IMG/VR virus record: IMGVR_UViG_3300037847_004028
Location: 1 to 50,392 of that record
Strand: one strand, 5' to 3'
From: a virus
Length of the DNA: 50,392 bases
Numbering within the stretch: the stretch's first letter is position 1; each line of letters begins with the position of its first letter. The notes under the pieces are model-generated. The model did not search any database, was not told the origin of the DNA, and saw only the letters and a program-made list of their open reading frames with translations. This document shows positions 41,571 to 50,392 of this stretch, piece by piece. The position numbers and the translations under genes were made by a program.

Positions 41571-42754
41571 TGGCAGGTATACAAGGAAAATCAATAGGTA
41601 GTACCTATAAAGACTTATTAAATGTAAGTGGTTCTACACCTAATGAAGGCGTTACAAGTGCAACTAAAGTTGTATATGACGGAGATGGAACTGAAACTGC
41701 TATTCAGCTTGGTACAACTTCTTTAAAAATAGCTAGTGGCAAAATATTAGAAGTTCAAGGAACGCTTACTGTTCCAGGTATATTAAATATTTCAGGAACA
41801 TTAGAAAGTACTAATGCAACTTTAACTGGCGACCTATCAGTAGGAGATGATCTTACAGTTACTGACCTTATTTCAGGTCAAAGAATGGATATTACTGCTG
41901 GAATTACAAGTGGTGGTAATATAGAATCAGGAGCAAAGGTAGTTGCTACAGAAAATATAGAAACTCAAGAAGATGTTGTAGCTACTGGTAATGTTGAAGC
42001 AAATCAAGCATTAATAGGCGGTGGATATGGTTCAACTGGTGTCACAATAGAAGCAGATGGTGACATAAAAGCTGATGGTGCTTTACAACTTGGTGGGAAT
42101 ATACTAGGTAGCGGTGTATGTGAAATGGGAAGTGCTATTTTTGGTGGTGGATATGGTACATCAGCACCTAATAATACTGGTTTAACTATTCTTGGTACTG
42201 GAGAACTAAGAGCAAATGGTAAAATATTAACTGACCACAGTTTTGAAGTTGGGGGTGGTTTTGGTAGTACTGGATGCACAATTGGTAGCGATGGCTCTAT
42301 TAACTCAAATGGTTCTTTAACTGTGGATAATAGAGTAACGATTGGAGGTGGATATACTGGTTCAACAAGTGGTGGAACTGGAATAACTATTGAAGCTAGT
42401 GGCAGAATAAATACAGATGAAATAATTGTATGCCAAGCAGTTCAAACATCTGGAGGAACTATATCTTCAAGTGCAAGTGATTCTCCAAAAGTAAAATTAG
42501 ATGATGCTACAGAAATAAAACTTACTGTAAAAGATGGAACTAATGATAAAGAGATTTTAAAAGTAAAAGATGATGGAGAAGCTACATTTAAAAGCAAAGC
42601 TGGAGATACAAAATTTATAGTAAAAGACACTGGAGTGTTAAAATATACAGCAAAAACTACAGCAGAACTAAATGCGATTAAAGATGCTGGTAATGCAGTA
42701 GCTGGTGATATTGCTTACGATTCAGTAAAAGGATTTGTGGTATATGTACCATAA
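41570..42754 (+). CDS. Repeat-containing tail fibre/appendage protein
   Basis: The 394-residue product is built from Gly-rich beta repeats: GGGYGSTGVTIEADGDIKA, GGGYGTSAPNNTGLTI, GGGFGSTGCTIGSDGSI and GGGYTGSTSGGTGITIEASG in the middle, each about 35-45 residues apart, like a beta-helix. The C-terminal part (VKLDDATEIKLTV ... AGDIAYDSVKGFVVYVP) resembles the end of marine phage fibre proteins. It likely forms a trimeric fibre or base, next to the main fibre gene. Confidence 0.7.
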   Translation: MAGIQGKSIGSTYKDLLNVSGSTPNEGVTSATKVVYDGDGTETAIQLGTTSLKIASGKILEVQGTLTVPGILNISGTLESTNATLTGDLSVGDDLTVTDLISGQRMDITAGITSGGNIESGAKVVATENIETQEDVVATGNVEANQALIGGGYGSTGVTIEADGDIKADGALQLGGNILGSGVCEMGSAIFGGGYGTSAPNNTGLTILGTGELRANGKILTDHSFEVGGGFGSTGCTIGSDGSINSNGSLTVDNRVTIGGGYTGSTSGGTGITIEASGRINTDEIIVCQAVQTSGGTISSSASDSPKVKLDDATEIKLTVKDGTNDKEILKVKDDGEATFKSKAGDTKFIVKDTGVLKYTAKTTAELNAIKDAGNAVAGDIAYDSVKGFVVYVP

Positions 42755-42780
42755 TGTAAATAAACAAAGGAGAATGCATA

Positions 42781-42975
42781 ATGAATAAGTTAACTCAACA
42801 AGAAATGGAGTTCGTAATTCAGGCTATAGCAAATACAAGTATCCAAGCAAAGGATTCTGCTTTTGCTCAAGGTGTTCTTGAGAAACTTGGTTCGTCTTAT
42901 CAAGATATGATCAAGTCTTCACAAAAGAGCAATAAGAAGTCTGGCAAAGCGAACTCAGAGCAAGTGAGTGCTTAA
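42781..42975 (+). CDS. 64-residue hypothetical protein before the fibre gene
   Basis: AAGGAG precedes the ATG. The helical product (LTQQEMEFVIQAIANTSIQA) ends in a Ser/Lys-rich tail. It stops 2 bases before the fibre start. Small proteins of this kind often accompany marine phage fibre genes; no function is known to me. Confidence 0.65.
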   Translation: MNKLTQQEMEFVIQAIANTSIQAKDSAFAQGVLEKLGSSYQDMIKSSQKSNKKSGKANSEQVSA

Positions 42976-42977
42976 AT

Positions 42978-45900
42978 ATGGCTGATTGGAAAAAACTCTT
43001 AGTAGAGAATCCTCCAGCTAGCGACATAGCATCTTCCCCAAGTTCGGGGAAGGTGCTTAAAGTCTCCTCTAATGGTACTGGATTAGAATGGGCAGATGAT
43101 GCTGGAGGTGCATTTAGTGATAATGGTTCAACTGCAACTGTTACAGATAGAATTGTTACTATTGCTGGTAGCTCATCAGCTATTCCTACATTAGATATTA
43201 ATCCTCCTTTTAGTGTATCGGGAACATCATACAGTAGGATTCGTGTACAAACATCAGGCAGAGATTTACGATTTAATTTAAGAAATGGTGCTAGTACATC
43301 TGATGTGATGACCATTGCACATAATAATAAAGTCGGAATAGGAACTTCTTCTCCTGGTCAAACTCTTCATGTTGATGGTAACATAAGAGTAGGTGATTCC
43401 GCTGATTATATTTTTTCTAATAAATTTGCTGGTTTAAGTTCCGCTCTTGTAACTATTCAATCAAGTCCTAATAATGATATAGCATTTAACGCTGGTGGTG
43501 CTGAAACTGTAAGATTTACTAGTGATAGCAAAGTTGGTATTGGAACATCTTCACCTAGTACATCTTTAGAAATTAGTGGTGGTACAAGTAAGTCATTATT
43601 GGTCAATTCAACTTCGGGTACAAGCACTATATCTGCACAAAAAGATGGTAATTATGTCAAATTAGGTGCAAATGGTACGAGTGGATTTATAAAGTATGGA
43701 AATACAACTACTTCAACTGCAAGAGATTTAATATTTTTTGAAGGTGGTGGTAGTGAAACTATGAGATTAACTGATGCTGGGAAATTAGGCATTGGTACAA
43801 CTTCAGTAGATAGAACACTTCATGTAAAAGGCGCAAATCATCAATTATTAAAATTAGAAAGTTCAGATAGTACTTATATAGATATACAAGCTGGCTCTGG
43901 AATGGGTAGTGGTAATGCTTATATACAAAAGTATGCTGCTGATGGAACTGAAATAAATAGAATTTTCTTAGGCAACTCAACAGATTTTTATAGTAAAGGT
44001 AGTGGTGGAACAAATTTTTATGTAAGCTCAAATAATACTCAAGCATTAACAATTAAAAATAATGCAAATATAGGTATTGGTACAAATGCACCTAGCCATA
44101 AATTTCACATAAATCATAGTTCATCTACATCGCTTGGGTTGTATGTTGCACACTCTGCTGATGAATATGGTGGACTTGCTAAATTTTATACAAACTCATC
44201 AAACAATACTGCTAGAAGTTTAGTAGAGATTCATAGTGATAATGCTAGTTCTAGTAATATTATTCCTTTAAAAATTATTCAAGATGCTGGTAGTACTGCA
44301 CTTCATGTTGTTGGTGAAATATTAACTACTGGCAATTTTCAAGTTGAAAAATCATATCCCGATATAATGACTAAATCAAATGATGAAGGTCGTATTGGTT
44401 TTATGGATGCTGGTGGTTCAATACGAAGTGGGATGAAAAATGGAGGAACTGGGATATTAAAATTTATTGCTGGTGGTAATGTTGAAAGAATGAGAATTAC
44501 TACTGATGGTATAGTTGGTATTAATACAACCTCTCCTGACAGTAACTCAATTTTACATATAGTTGATGGTGCTGGAACAATGCCAACTACTCATGCTGGG
44601 GATTCTTTAATTGTACAAAATAATGCAAATACAACAGATGTTTCTGCTATATATGCGATTGCTGGAACTGATGGAAGTTCGCACATAGTTTTTGGAGATG
44701 CAGATAGTAAAAATCCAGGAAGAGTTTCATATTATCACAATAGTGATTATATGTCATTCCATACTAATACTACAGAGCAAATGCGAATTACCTCTGCTGG
44801 CAATGTTGGCATTGGGACAACTTCGCCTTTACAACCTCTGCATATTGAATCAAATAATAATAATTCTGATGCAAGTGTTATTATAAAAAATCATAATGCT
44901 GATGGTACTTGTGGTATATCGTTTCGTAGTGGTTCTGCTAATAATATTTCTATAGGCATAGAAAAAATTGGAAGCAATTTTGCAATACAAACTGGAGTTG
45001 GGTTAGGAAGTGGAACAAGATTATTTACAGTTACTCCAAATGGCTCTGTTGGCATCGGAACATCTTCACCTAGTGGTGCAAAACTTCATGTTTATGATGC
45101 TAGTTCTTCTGTTGGTTTAAAAGTAGAAAGGGGTAATGGCTCTCTTGGTTTAGTTTCTGCAGGTGGTTCTACAACATTTTTTGGAACTGGAGACGCTACA
45201 GATGTTGAAATAGGTACTAATTCTAGCACCTTAATGTTTTTTGACCATTCAAATAGTAATATTGGCATAGGCACATCTTCGCCTAGTGATAAGTTGCATG
45301 TCGCAGATACTGGTACTGATTCAGATGGTAGGATAAGATCTTCAAGTCAAAACGTAACTAGTTCTATTGGTTCAGCAGAAGGCGATAATAGATACTTTTT
45401 TGCTGGTGCTGGTTTAGAAATAATGACCAATACAAATCATGATATTAGATTTGGAACAAATGTTACTGCTGGTAATGCTACTCCTAAAATGGTACTTGAT
45501 ACAAGTGGTCGTTTGGGTATAGGCACATCTTCACCTACGGAAAAACTTCATGTTGCTGGTAACATTTTATTACCAACTAATGCTAGCAGTTTAAGTCATA
45601 AAATAAGACTTACTGGAGATTCTACTCACGAAATATATTCAGATTCTTATACACTTAGATATGATGCTAATGTTGGTCATCGATGGAATAGTGCTGGTGG
45701 TAATACAATGACTGGTGGTGCTGGTACTATTGAATTTAAACATAGTACTAGTCAAAAATATATTAGACCAGGATTTGCTGGATTTCATTTACAAGCCTCT
45801 CATGATGGTGGATTTGGATTTGTAACTGTTGGTTCAACTAGCACTTACACAGCAATCGAACCAGTTTATACGGACAATAATACTAGTGGTTTAAAATTCA

Positions 45901-48900
45901 ATTCAAGAGCTAGTGGTTCAACAACAGAAAGAATGAGAATTACTTCTGCTGGAAATGTCGGTATCGGAACAAGTTCACCAGCACGACCATTCCATGTTCA
46001 TGTCTCAAATACTGGTGCAAACTTTATTCATGTAACAAATACTTCAACTGGTAGCGGTGCTAATGATGGAATGGAATTTGGTGTAAATGGAACAGATGGA
46101 TATGTATGGAATAGAGAGAATGGTAATATCTATTTTGGTACTAATGATTCTACAACAATGTTTCTATCAAATACTGGTCGTGTTGGTATAGGTACAACAT
46201 CGCCTAGTACTTCTTTAGATGTAAATGGAAATATTAAAGCTGGTGGAACATCAAGGGTATATTTTAATACAAACGCAACTGGAATTGGTAGTTCAACAGT
46301 AAATGAATTAGATGTTTTTAGTTTTGGAAATATGGATATATCAACTGAAAACTCATCTACAAGTATAAGTTTTAAACCAGTTGGGACAACAAGATTTAAA
46401 CTTGATTCTACTTCTTTCATTAGCTTATCTAACAATGATAATGGTACTGCTAATACATTGTTTGGAAAATATGCTGGTTTATTAACGACTAGTGGCGCAC
46501 AACGAAATGTTTATGTAGGAGAATTAGTAGCATCGTCAAATGCTAAAAGCGGTGATTACAATGTTGGTGTTGGATATACTGCTCTTCAAACAATTTCATC
46601 TGCTAGTAACTGTATAGGAATAGGTAATGAAGCTGGTTTTAGAATTACTACTGGCTCTTCAAATACTGCGGTTGGTTCTAAGGCTCTAAAATATAATCAG
46701 ACTGGACAAAATAATACTGCTATTGGTACTGATGCAATGTTAGGAGTACTACAAAATTCATGTAGTTCTAATACGGCAGTAGGTGCATCAAGTATGTATT
46801 CAATAACTGATGGTGCTAATAATGTCGCTATTGGATATAATAGTGCTTATTCATTAACAGATGGCGATGCCAATATTGCTATAGGTAAAGATGCTTTATA
46901 TAGTCAAACAAGTAGAAATAATAATATTGCAATTGGTTATCTTGCTCTTTACGATTTAAACGATAAAGCTAAAAATGTTGCAATAGGTACTGAAGCATCA
47001 GAGCATTTAAATGGCGAAAATAATATTTCAATTGGGTATAGAACGTTAAAAGGTTCTAATGGTAATTCAGATGGAATTGGAAATGTTGCAGTAGGAGGTC
47101 AAGCATTAGAAGATATTACTACTGGTGATAATAATGTTGCTATCGGTATTAATGCTGGTAATAGCATTACTACTAGCAGTAGTTCAGTTTTTGTTGGATC
47201 TAGTGCTGGAAGTTCTACTATTGGTAATACTGGTTTAGTTTTAATAGGTAGAAATGCTGGACCAAATGTTACTGGGTCAAGAGTTATTGCTATTGGTAAT
47301 GCTAGTTTAAATACTGGTACTGCTGGTTCGTATTGTATAGCAATGGGTTATAATGCTTTAAATGTTGTTACTGGTGCAGATAATATTGGAATAGGTTACA
47401 GAACTGGTTATGAAACTACTGATGGAGAAGACAACATTTTTATTGGTTCTTCTGCTGGGAATAATGGAAATCTTTCTCAAAATGTATATATTGGTTATAC
47501 TGCTGGTAAAGGAGTAACTGGTAACGATAATAGTAAAAATGTAGCAATAGGTTTTGAAACTTTTAAAAGAGTTACTACTGGTACTCGTAATGTAGCATTA
47601 GGATATAATGCATTATCTTATAGCACAACTGGTGGATATAATGTCGCTATTGGGTATGAATCAATGAAAGGTGTTGTAACTGGAGATGGTGTAAATGTAG
47701 CAGTAGGTTATAATTCATTATTAAACTTAACTAGCGGAAATAATAATGTAGCTCTTGGTGGTAATTCACTAGAAGATATGACTACTGGATTTGCAAATGT
47801 TGCTATAGGAAGGTATAGTGCAAGAGATTTAGTCGGTGGCAGTTTAACTGTTGCTATTGGTCATGGTGCTTTAATTTCAGAAGCTGGTGCAGATACTACA
47901 GTAGCAGTAGGCGCTCAAGCTTTAAATAGTCAAAATATGACTACTGGGACAGATTCTAATAATGTTGGTATAGGTTATTTAACATCATATTACAATGTTA
48001 CTGGTGTAAGCAATACTGCTATAGGTGCATCAGCTATGAAAGGAGCAAATGGTCAGTCTCATTCTCAAAATACTGCAATAGGTGCTAACAGTATGTTATC
48101 AGTAACTACTGGTTCAAATAATAGTTCACTTGGTCAAAATTCATTATATAGTTTAACTACTGGGGCAAATAATGTTGCTCTTGGTAAAAGCAATTCATTT
48201 GGTATTACTACTGGTACTTACAATGTAGGCATTGGTAATAATGGTGGAAAATCAAATCAAACTGGTAGTTATAATGTTAGTATTGGAAATCAAGCAATGC
48301 AAGGAGTCAGTGGCAATTCGCATTCTAATAATGTCGCCATTGGAAATCAAAGTATGCTTGGTGTTACAACTAGTAGTGAAAATGTTGCTATAGGTTCTAG
48401 CTCATTACAATCTGCAACAACTGGTAATAAAAATATTGCAATAGGATATCAAACATTGCGTTACAATGTTACTGGAGCGCATAATATTGCTTTAGGACAT
48501 GAAGCGTTAGAAGGTTCAAGTGGCAATTCATACAGTCATAATACTGCTATTGGGGTTGCAACATTAAAAGGAATTACAACTGGTGGTCAAAATGTCGCAG
48601 TAGGAAATTATGCTGGAGATGCATTAACTACTGGAACTTCAAATGTAGTTGTTGGTTACAATGCTTTTAGTTCTGCCGATGGTAGTGAAAATAACAATGT
48701 TGTTATTGGATTTAATGCTGGTAGTTCTATAAATAGTAATTCTACTCAAGCAAATGTACTTATTGGTTCATTTTGTGGTGAAGGCGGTACTGGTTATATT
48801 ACTAGAACAGTAGCTATTGGAGATGATACTTTAAATAACACTAATAGTAGAAATGTTGGTTATGGAACTTTTGTAGGTTCTGAAGCTGGTGGTGGTACAT

Positions 48901-49643
48901 GGGCTGGTGGTGGTGATTACAATACTGCGATTGGTTATCAAGCATTTAAAGGTGCAGTAAATGGTGCGGATAATAATACAGCTATTGGTGCTACTGCTTT
49001 AAATGTTGTTACTACTGGAAGTGATAATGTGGCGGTAGGTACTGGAGCTGGTTTAAGCGTAACGACTGGATATGATAATTCATTACTAGGAAAATTTGCT
49101 GGTAAAGGTTTAACAACTGGCGATGGGAATACGCTTGTTGGCGATGGTGCTGGAAATAATATTACACAAGGTAGAAGAAATACAGTTATTGGAAAAGGTG
49201 CAACTACATCAGCAGATGGTGCATTAGACCAAATTGTTATTGGTTGGGGAGCAACTGGAGTTGGAGATACTTCTGCAATGATAGGTGGCTCACAAGTTAC
49301 TGATGTATATATGGGTGACAATGGATCGTCTTGGAGTACTACATCAGATGGTAGATTAAAAGAAAATATTAAAGAATGGACTACTGGCTTAGATGCAATA
49401 AATAAACTAAGGATCGTAGAATATAATTTTAAAGAAGATAATCCATATAATTATAACCATGAGAAAAAACGTCAAGGTATCATAGCACAAGAAGCTATAG
49501 AAGCAATACCTGAAATGATTAAAGATGATGGTGAATGGTTATCCGCTAACCAAGAGCCAATGATTTGGGCATTAGTAAATGCCGTACAAGAATTGACAAA
49601 GAAAGTCAATGAACTCGAAACTAAACTAAATAAGGAAAACTAA
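42978..49643 (+). CDS. Giant tail fibre with S74 intramolecular chaperone
   Basis: The 2221-residue protein has four parts. The N-terminus (MADWKKLLVENPPASDIA) probably attaches to the virion. Residues about 110-1110 carry some eleven modules with a VGIGTSSP...LHV core. Residues about 1170-2090 carry dozens of NVAIGxxAL/NTTG-type repeats, like YadA/Hep-Hag beta rolls. The C-terminal 99 residues are a Peptidase_S74 chaperone: SDGRLKENI with S2123 and K2128 as the self-cleavage pair, then GIIAQE and a coiled coil. It should trimerise, cut off the chaperone and bind host surface sugars or proteins. It is the main host-range determinant. Confidence 0.93.
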   Translation: MADWKKLLVENPPASDIASSPSSGKVLKVSSNGTGLEWADDAGGAFSDNGSTATVTDRIVTIAGSSSAIPTLDINPPFSVSGTSYSRIRVQTSGRDLRFNLRNGASTSDVMTIAHNNKVGIGTSSPGQTLHVDGNIRVGDSADYIFSNKFAGLSSALVTIQSSPNNDIAFNAGGAETVRFTSDSKVGIGTSSPSTSLEISGGTSKSLLVNSTSGTSTISAQKDGNYVKLGANGTSGFIKYGNTTTSTARDLIFFEGGGSETMRLTDAGKLGIGTTSVDRTLHVKGANHQLLKLESSDSTYIDIQAGSGMGSGNAYIQKYAADGTEINRIFLGNSTDFYSKGSGGTNFYVSSNNTQALTIKNNANIGIGTNAPSHKFHINHSSSTSLGLYVAHSADEYGGLAKFYTNSSNNTARSLVEIHSDNASSSNIIPLKIIQDAGSTALHVVGEILTTGNFQVEKSYPDIMTKSNDEGRIGFMDAGGSIRSGMKNGGTGILKFIAGGNVERMRITTDGIVGINTTSPDSNSILHIVDGAGTMPTTHAGDSLIVQNNANTTDVSAIYAIAGTDGSSHIVFGDADSKNPGRVSYYHNSDYMSFHTNTTEQMRITSAGNVGIGTTSPLQPLHIESNNNNSDASVIIKNHNADGTCGISFRSGSANNISIGIEKIGSNFAIQTGVGLGSGTRLFTVTPNGSVGIGTSSPSGAKLHVYDASSSVGLKVERGNGSLGLVSAGGSTTFFGTGDATDVEIGTNSSTLMFFDHSNSNIGIGTSSPSDKLHVADTGTDSDGRIRSSSQNVTSSIGSAEGDNRYFFAGAGLEIMTNTNHDIRFGTNVTAGNATPKMVLDTSGRLGIGTSSPTEKLHVAGNILLPTNASSLSHKIRLTGDSTHEIYSDSYTLRYDANVGHRWNSAGGNTMTGGAGTIEFKHSTSQKYIRPGFAGFHLQASHDGGFGFVTVGSTSTYTAIEPVYTDNNTSGLKFNSRASGSTTERMRITSAGNVGIGTSSPARPFHVHVSNTGANFIHVTNTSTGSGANDGMEFGVNGTDGYVWNRENGNIYFGTNDSTTMFLSNTGRVGIGTTSPSTSLDVNGNIKAGGTSRVYFNTNATGIGSSTVNELDVFSFGNMDISTENSSTSISFKPVGTTRFKLDSTSFISLSNNDNGTANTLFGKYAGLLTTSGAQRNVYVGELVASSNAKSGDYNVGVGYTALQTISSASNCIGIGNEAGFRITTGSSNTAVGSKALKYNQTGQNNTAIGTDAMLGVLQNSCSSNTAVGASSMYSITDGANNVAIGYNSAYSLTDGDANIAIGKDALYSQTSRNNNIAIGYLALYDLNDKAKNVAIGTEASEHLNGENNISIGYRTLKGSNGNSDGIGNVAVGGQALEDITTGDNNVAIGINAGNSITTSSSSVFVGSSAGSSTIGNTGLVLIGRNAGPNVTGSRVIAIGNASLNTGTAGSYCIAMGYNALNVVTGADNIGIGYRTGYETTDGEDNIFIGSSAGNNGNLSQNVYIGYTAGKGVTGNDNSKNVAIGFETFKRVTTGTRNVALGYNALSYSTTGGYNVAIGYESMKGVVTGDGVNVAVGYNSLLNLTSGNNNVALGGNSLEDMTTGFANVAIGRYSARDLVGGSLTVAIGHGALISEAGADTTVAVGAQALNSQNMTTGTDSNNVGIGYLTSYYNVTGVSNTAIGASAMKGANGQSHSQNTAIGANSMLSVTTGSNNSSLGQNSLYSLTTGANNVALGKSNSFGITTGTYNVGIGNNGGKSNQTGSYNVSIGNQAMQGVSGNSHSNNVAIGNQSMLGVTTSSENVAIGSSSLQSATTGNKNIAIGYQTLRYNVTGAHNIALGHEALEGSSGNSYSHNTAIGVATLKGITTGGQNVAVGNYAGDALTTGTSNVVVGYNAFSSADGSENNNVVIGFNAGSSINSNSTQANVLIGSFCGEGGTGYITRTVAIGDDTLNNTNSRNVGYGTFVGSEAGGGTWAGGGDYNTAIGYQAFKGAVNGADNNTAIGATALNVVTTGSDNVAVGTGAGLSVTTGYDNSLLGKFAGKGLTTGDGNTLVGDGAGNNITQGRRNTVIGKGATTSADGALDQIVIGWGATGVGDTSAMIGGSQVTDVYMGDNGSSWSTTSDGRLKENIKEWTTGLDAINKLRIVEYNFKEDNPYNYNHEKKRQGIIAQEAIEAIPEMIKDDGEWLSANQEPMIWALVNAVQELTKKVNELETKLNKEN

Positions 49644-49645
49644 AA

Positions 49646-49885
49646 ATGGCAGATAAGTATACTAAAAAAGCCGTTGAATCTTCAGAAAGTTCTGCACCAG
49701 CAGATGCTTGGAAAGATGCTTTAGTTGAAAAAGAACATCAACCAGCTAAAGTAAAATCTGAAGTTTCATATAGGCAACTTGAAAACGAAGTAGCAAATCT
49801 TAATGCTGAAGCTAAAAGAATAGCTGATAGAAAATCTGAACTTGAAGCTGAAATGGCTAAAGTAAAAGCAGCAGTTGAAGCATAA
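49646..49885 (+). CDS. 79-residue coiled-coil protein after the fibre
   Basis: AAGGAAAA precedes the ATG. The first 40 residues are Ser/Ala/Lys-rich and flexible; the rest (LENEVANLNAEAKRIADRKS...) is a perfect heptad coiled coil. It may be a fibre assembly factor or a small virion protein. Not recognised. A hairpin follows the stop codon. Confidence 0.7.
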   Translation: MADKYTKKAVESSESSAPADAWKDALVEKEHQPAKVKSEVSYRQLENEVANLNAEAKRIADRKSELEAEMAKVKAAVEA

Positions 49886-49897
49886 TGAAAAATAACT

Positions 49898-49932
49898 TAT
49901 AACTGCTCATTCATTTTGTTTGGGCAGTTATA
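49898..49932 (+). terminator. Hairpin between fibre operon and lysis cassette
   Basis: TATAACTGC (49898-49906) and GCAGTTATA (49924-49932) are exact complements with a 17-base loop that may pair further. Without a U-tract, termination is probably partial. It may set the level of lysis genes relative to structural genes. Confidence 0.5.
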
Positions 49933-49953
49933 TAATAATGGAAGATGGTACTT

Positions 49954-50070
49954 ATGAAAAAAGATTATACAGATGAAGCAAAGGTATTGTTAATAGTTGC
50001 AATAATCTTTTATGTTTTAATCTTTGTCGCTTGTGATGGTAGTTGGAGCATTGCAGGGTACGAAATATGA
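49954..50070 (+). CDS. 38-residue membrane peptide in lysis cassette
   Basis: The peptide has a charged N-terminus (MKKDYTDEAK), one hydrophobic helix (VLLIVAIIFYVLIFVAC) and a short polar tail. The FVAC segment is only a poor match to a lipoprotein box. The stop overlaps the next start by ATGA. By size, membrane helix and position before the endolysin it may be a holin or spanin component; unproven. Confidence 0.6.
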   Translation: MKKDYTDEAKVLLIVAIIFYVLIFVACDGSWSIAGYEI

Positions 50071-50392
50071 GTGATGAGAAGAGTTATTCTTCACAAACAG
50101 CGAGAAGTTACAAGACAAGATTGGTTGATGATAATTTTTCTATTCATCTTAATATCAAGTGGCTTTTACAAATTTGTGTTGCCATTTCTGGTATTGTTTA
50201 TGGATACGTACAAATTACAAATAGAATTACAGATCTTGAGCGAAGAATGGAACTCGCTGATACCAACATTGAAGAACTTGTAGAAAAGCATATAGAACAA
50301 GAAGAAGTAAAGATTACAAAAATGCAAGAACAGTTAGAATGGTATGAAACAGAATTAAACTTAAATCCTTTATCTTGGGGTAAAAGAAAAAA
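50067..50392 (+). CDS. N-terminal part of 112-residue membrane/coiled-coil protein (continues at base 2)
   Basis: The frame starts at 50067 on an ATGA overlap and runs off the window end; the overlap of the two ends lets it continue to the stop at 110-112. Residues about 31-48 (KWLLQICVAISGIVYGYV) form the only membrane helix, then ITNRITDLERRMELADTNIE begins a coiled coil. A competing frame at 50071-50283 also has a membrane segment but is shorter and ends early. A spanin- or holin-like role is inferred from the cassette. Confidence 0.75.
   Translation, partial: MSDEKSYSSQTARSYKTRLVDDNFSIHLNIKWLLQICVAISGIVYGYVQITNRITDLERRMELADTNIEELVEKHIEQEEVKITKMQEQLEWYETELNLNPLSWGKRK
50295..50392. repeat. 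Terminal direct repeat, right copy (98 bp)
   Basis: Identical to 2-99. It shows that the window is a full unit with overlapping ends rather than a fragment. It lies within the coiled-coil part of a coding gene. Confidence 0.95.

Noticed and set aside
42978-49643. Tandem repeats in the fibre gene as a CRISPR or satellite array
   Set aside because: They are in-frame protein modules of variable length with an intact reading frame throughout.
50071-50283. Out-of-frame ORF with a membrane segment inside the join-spanning gene, as in Rz/Rz1 nesting
   Set aside because: No lipoprotein box, no own ribosome site, and the overlapping 112-residue frame is longer and continues cleanly through the join.

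Overview
The window looks like one complete genome of a lytic, probably short-tailed (podovirus-like) tailed phage. It is AT-rich and densely packed. The first 98 matching bases (2-99) recur exactly at the end (50295-50392), inside one gene that reads through the join, so the sequence is circular or terminally redundant with a unit of about 50,294 bp. The style resembles uncultured marine phages: VGIGTSSP-type and NVAIG-type fibre repeats with an S74 chaperone, and small basic proteins between the terminase genes. Many genes have good Shine-Dalgarno sites, so a host that uses them is likely; I cannot name the host. No integrase, repressor, tRNA or DNA polymerase was seen.

Layout: transcription diverges near 29.7 kb and converges near 18.9 kb. 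The leftward block (29.6 to 19.0 kb) is the early/replication region: ParB-like protein, Cas4-like PD-(D/E)XK nuclease, putative single-strand annealing protein, SSB-like protein, DUF932 protein, DnaB-type helicase, Hjc-like resolvase and many small proteins. The rightward block runs 29.9 to 50.4 kb and on through the join to 18.8 kb: small and large terminase, basic peptides, a putative metallopeptidase, portal, scaffold, capsid, connector genes, fibre proteins, a lysis cassette across the join, a zinc-ribbon metallophosphoesterase, a probable tail nozzle protein, and a string of probable ejection proteins.

The most striking gene is 8159-15196, a 2345-residue protein in the ejection-protein position. 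It carries, in the right order, the signature motifs of single-chain double-psi beta-barrel RNA polymerases (QDE-1/RDR, YonO and crAss-like phage gp66): DG-x-x-LTS, paired lysines, R-ADYRG, R-x-P, a D-x-D-x-D catalytic triad (D1863, D1865, D1867) and AVD-x-PK. I infer a virion-packaged RNA polymerase injected with the DNA to transcribe early genes, comparable in logic to phage N4 or crAss-like phages.

The second unusual feature is a set of GC-rich, highly structured intergenic elements in the leftward block. The densest run is 28470-28764, with others at 19671-19731 and 21734-21945. A motif (ATGTGTGTG on the + strand) recurs exactly in four non-coding places and approximately in a fifth. These could be regulatory RNAs, processing signals, or hairpin promoters for the virion polymerase.
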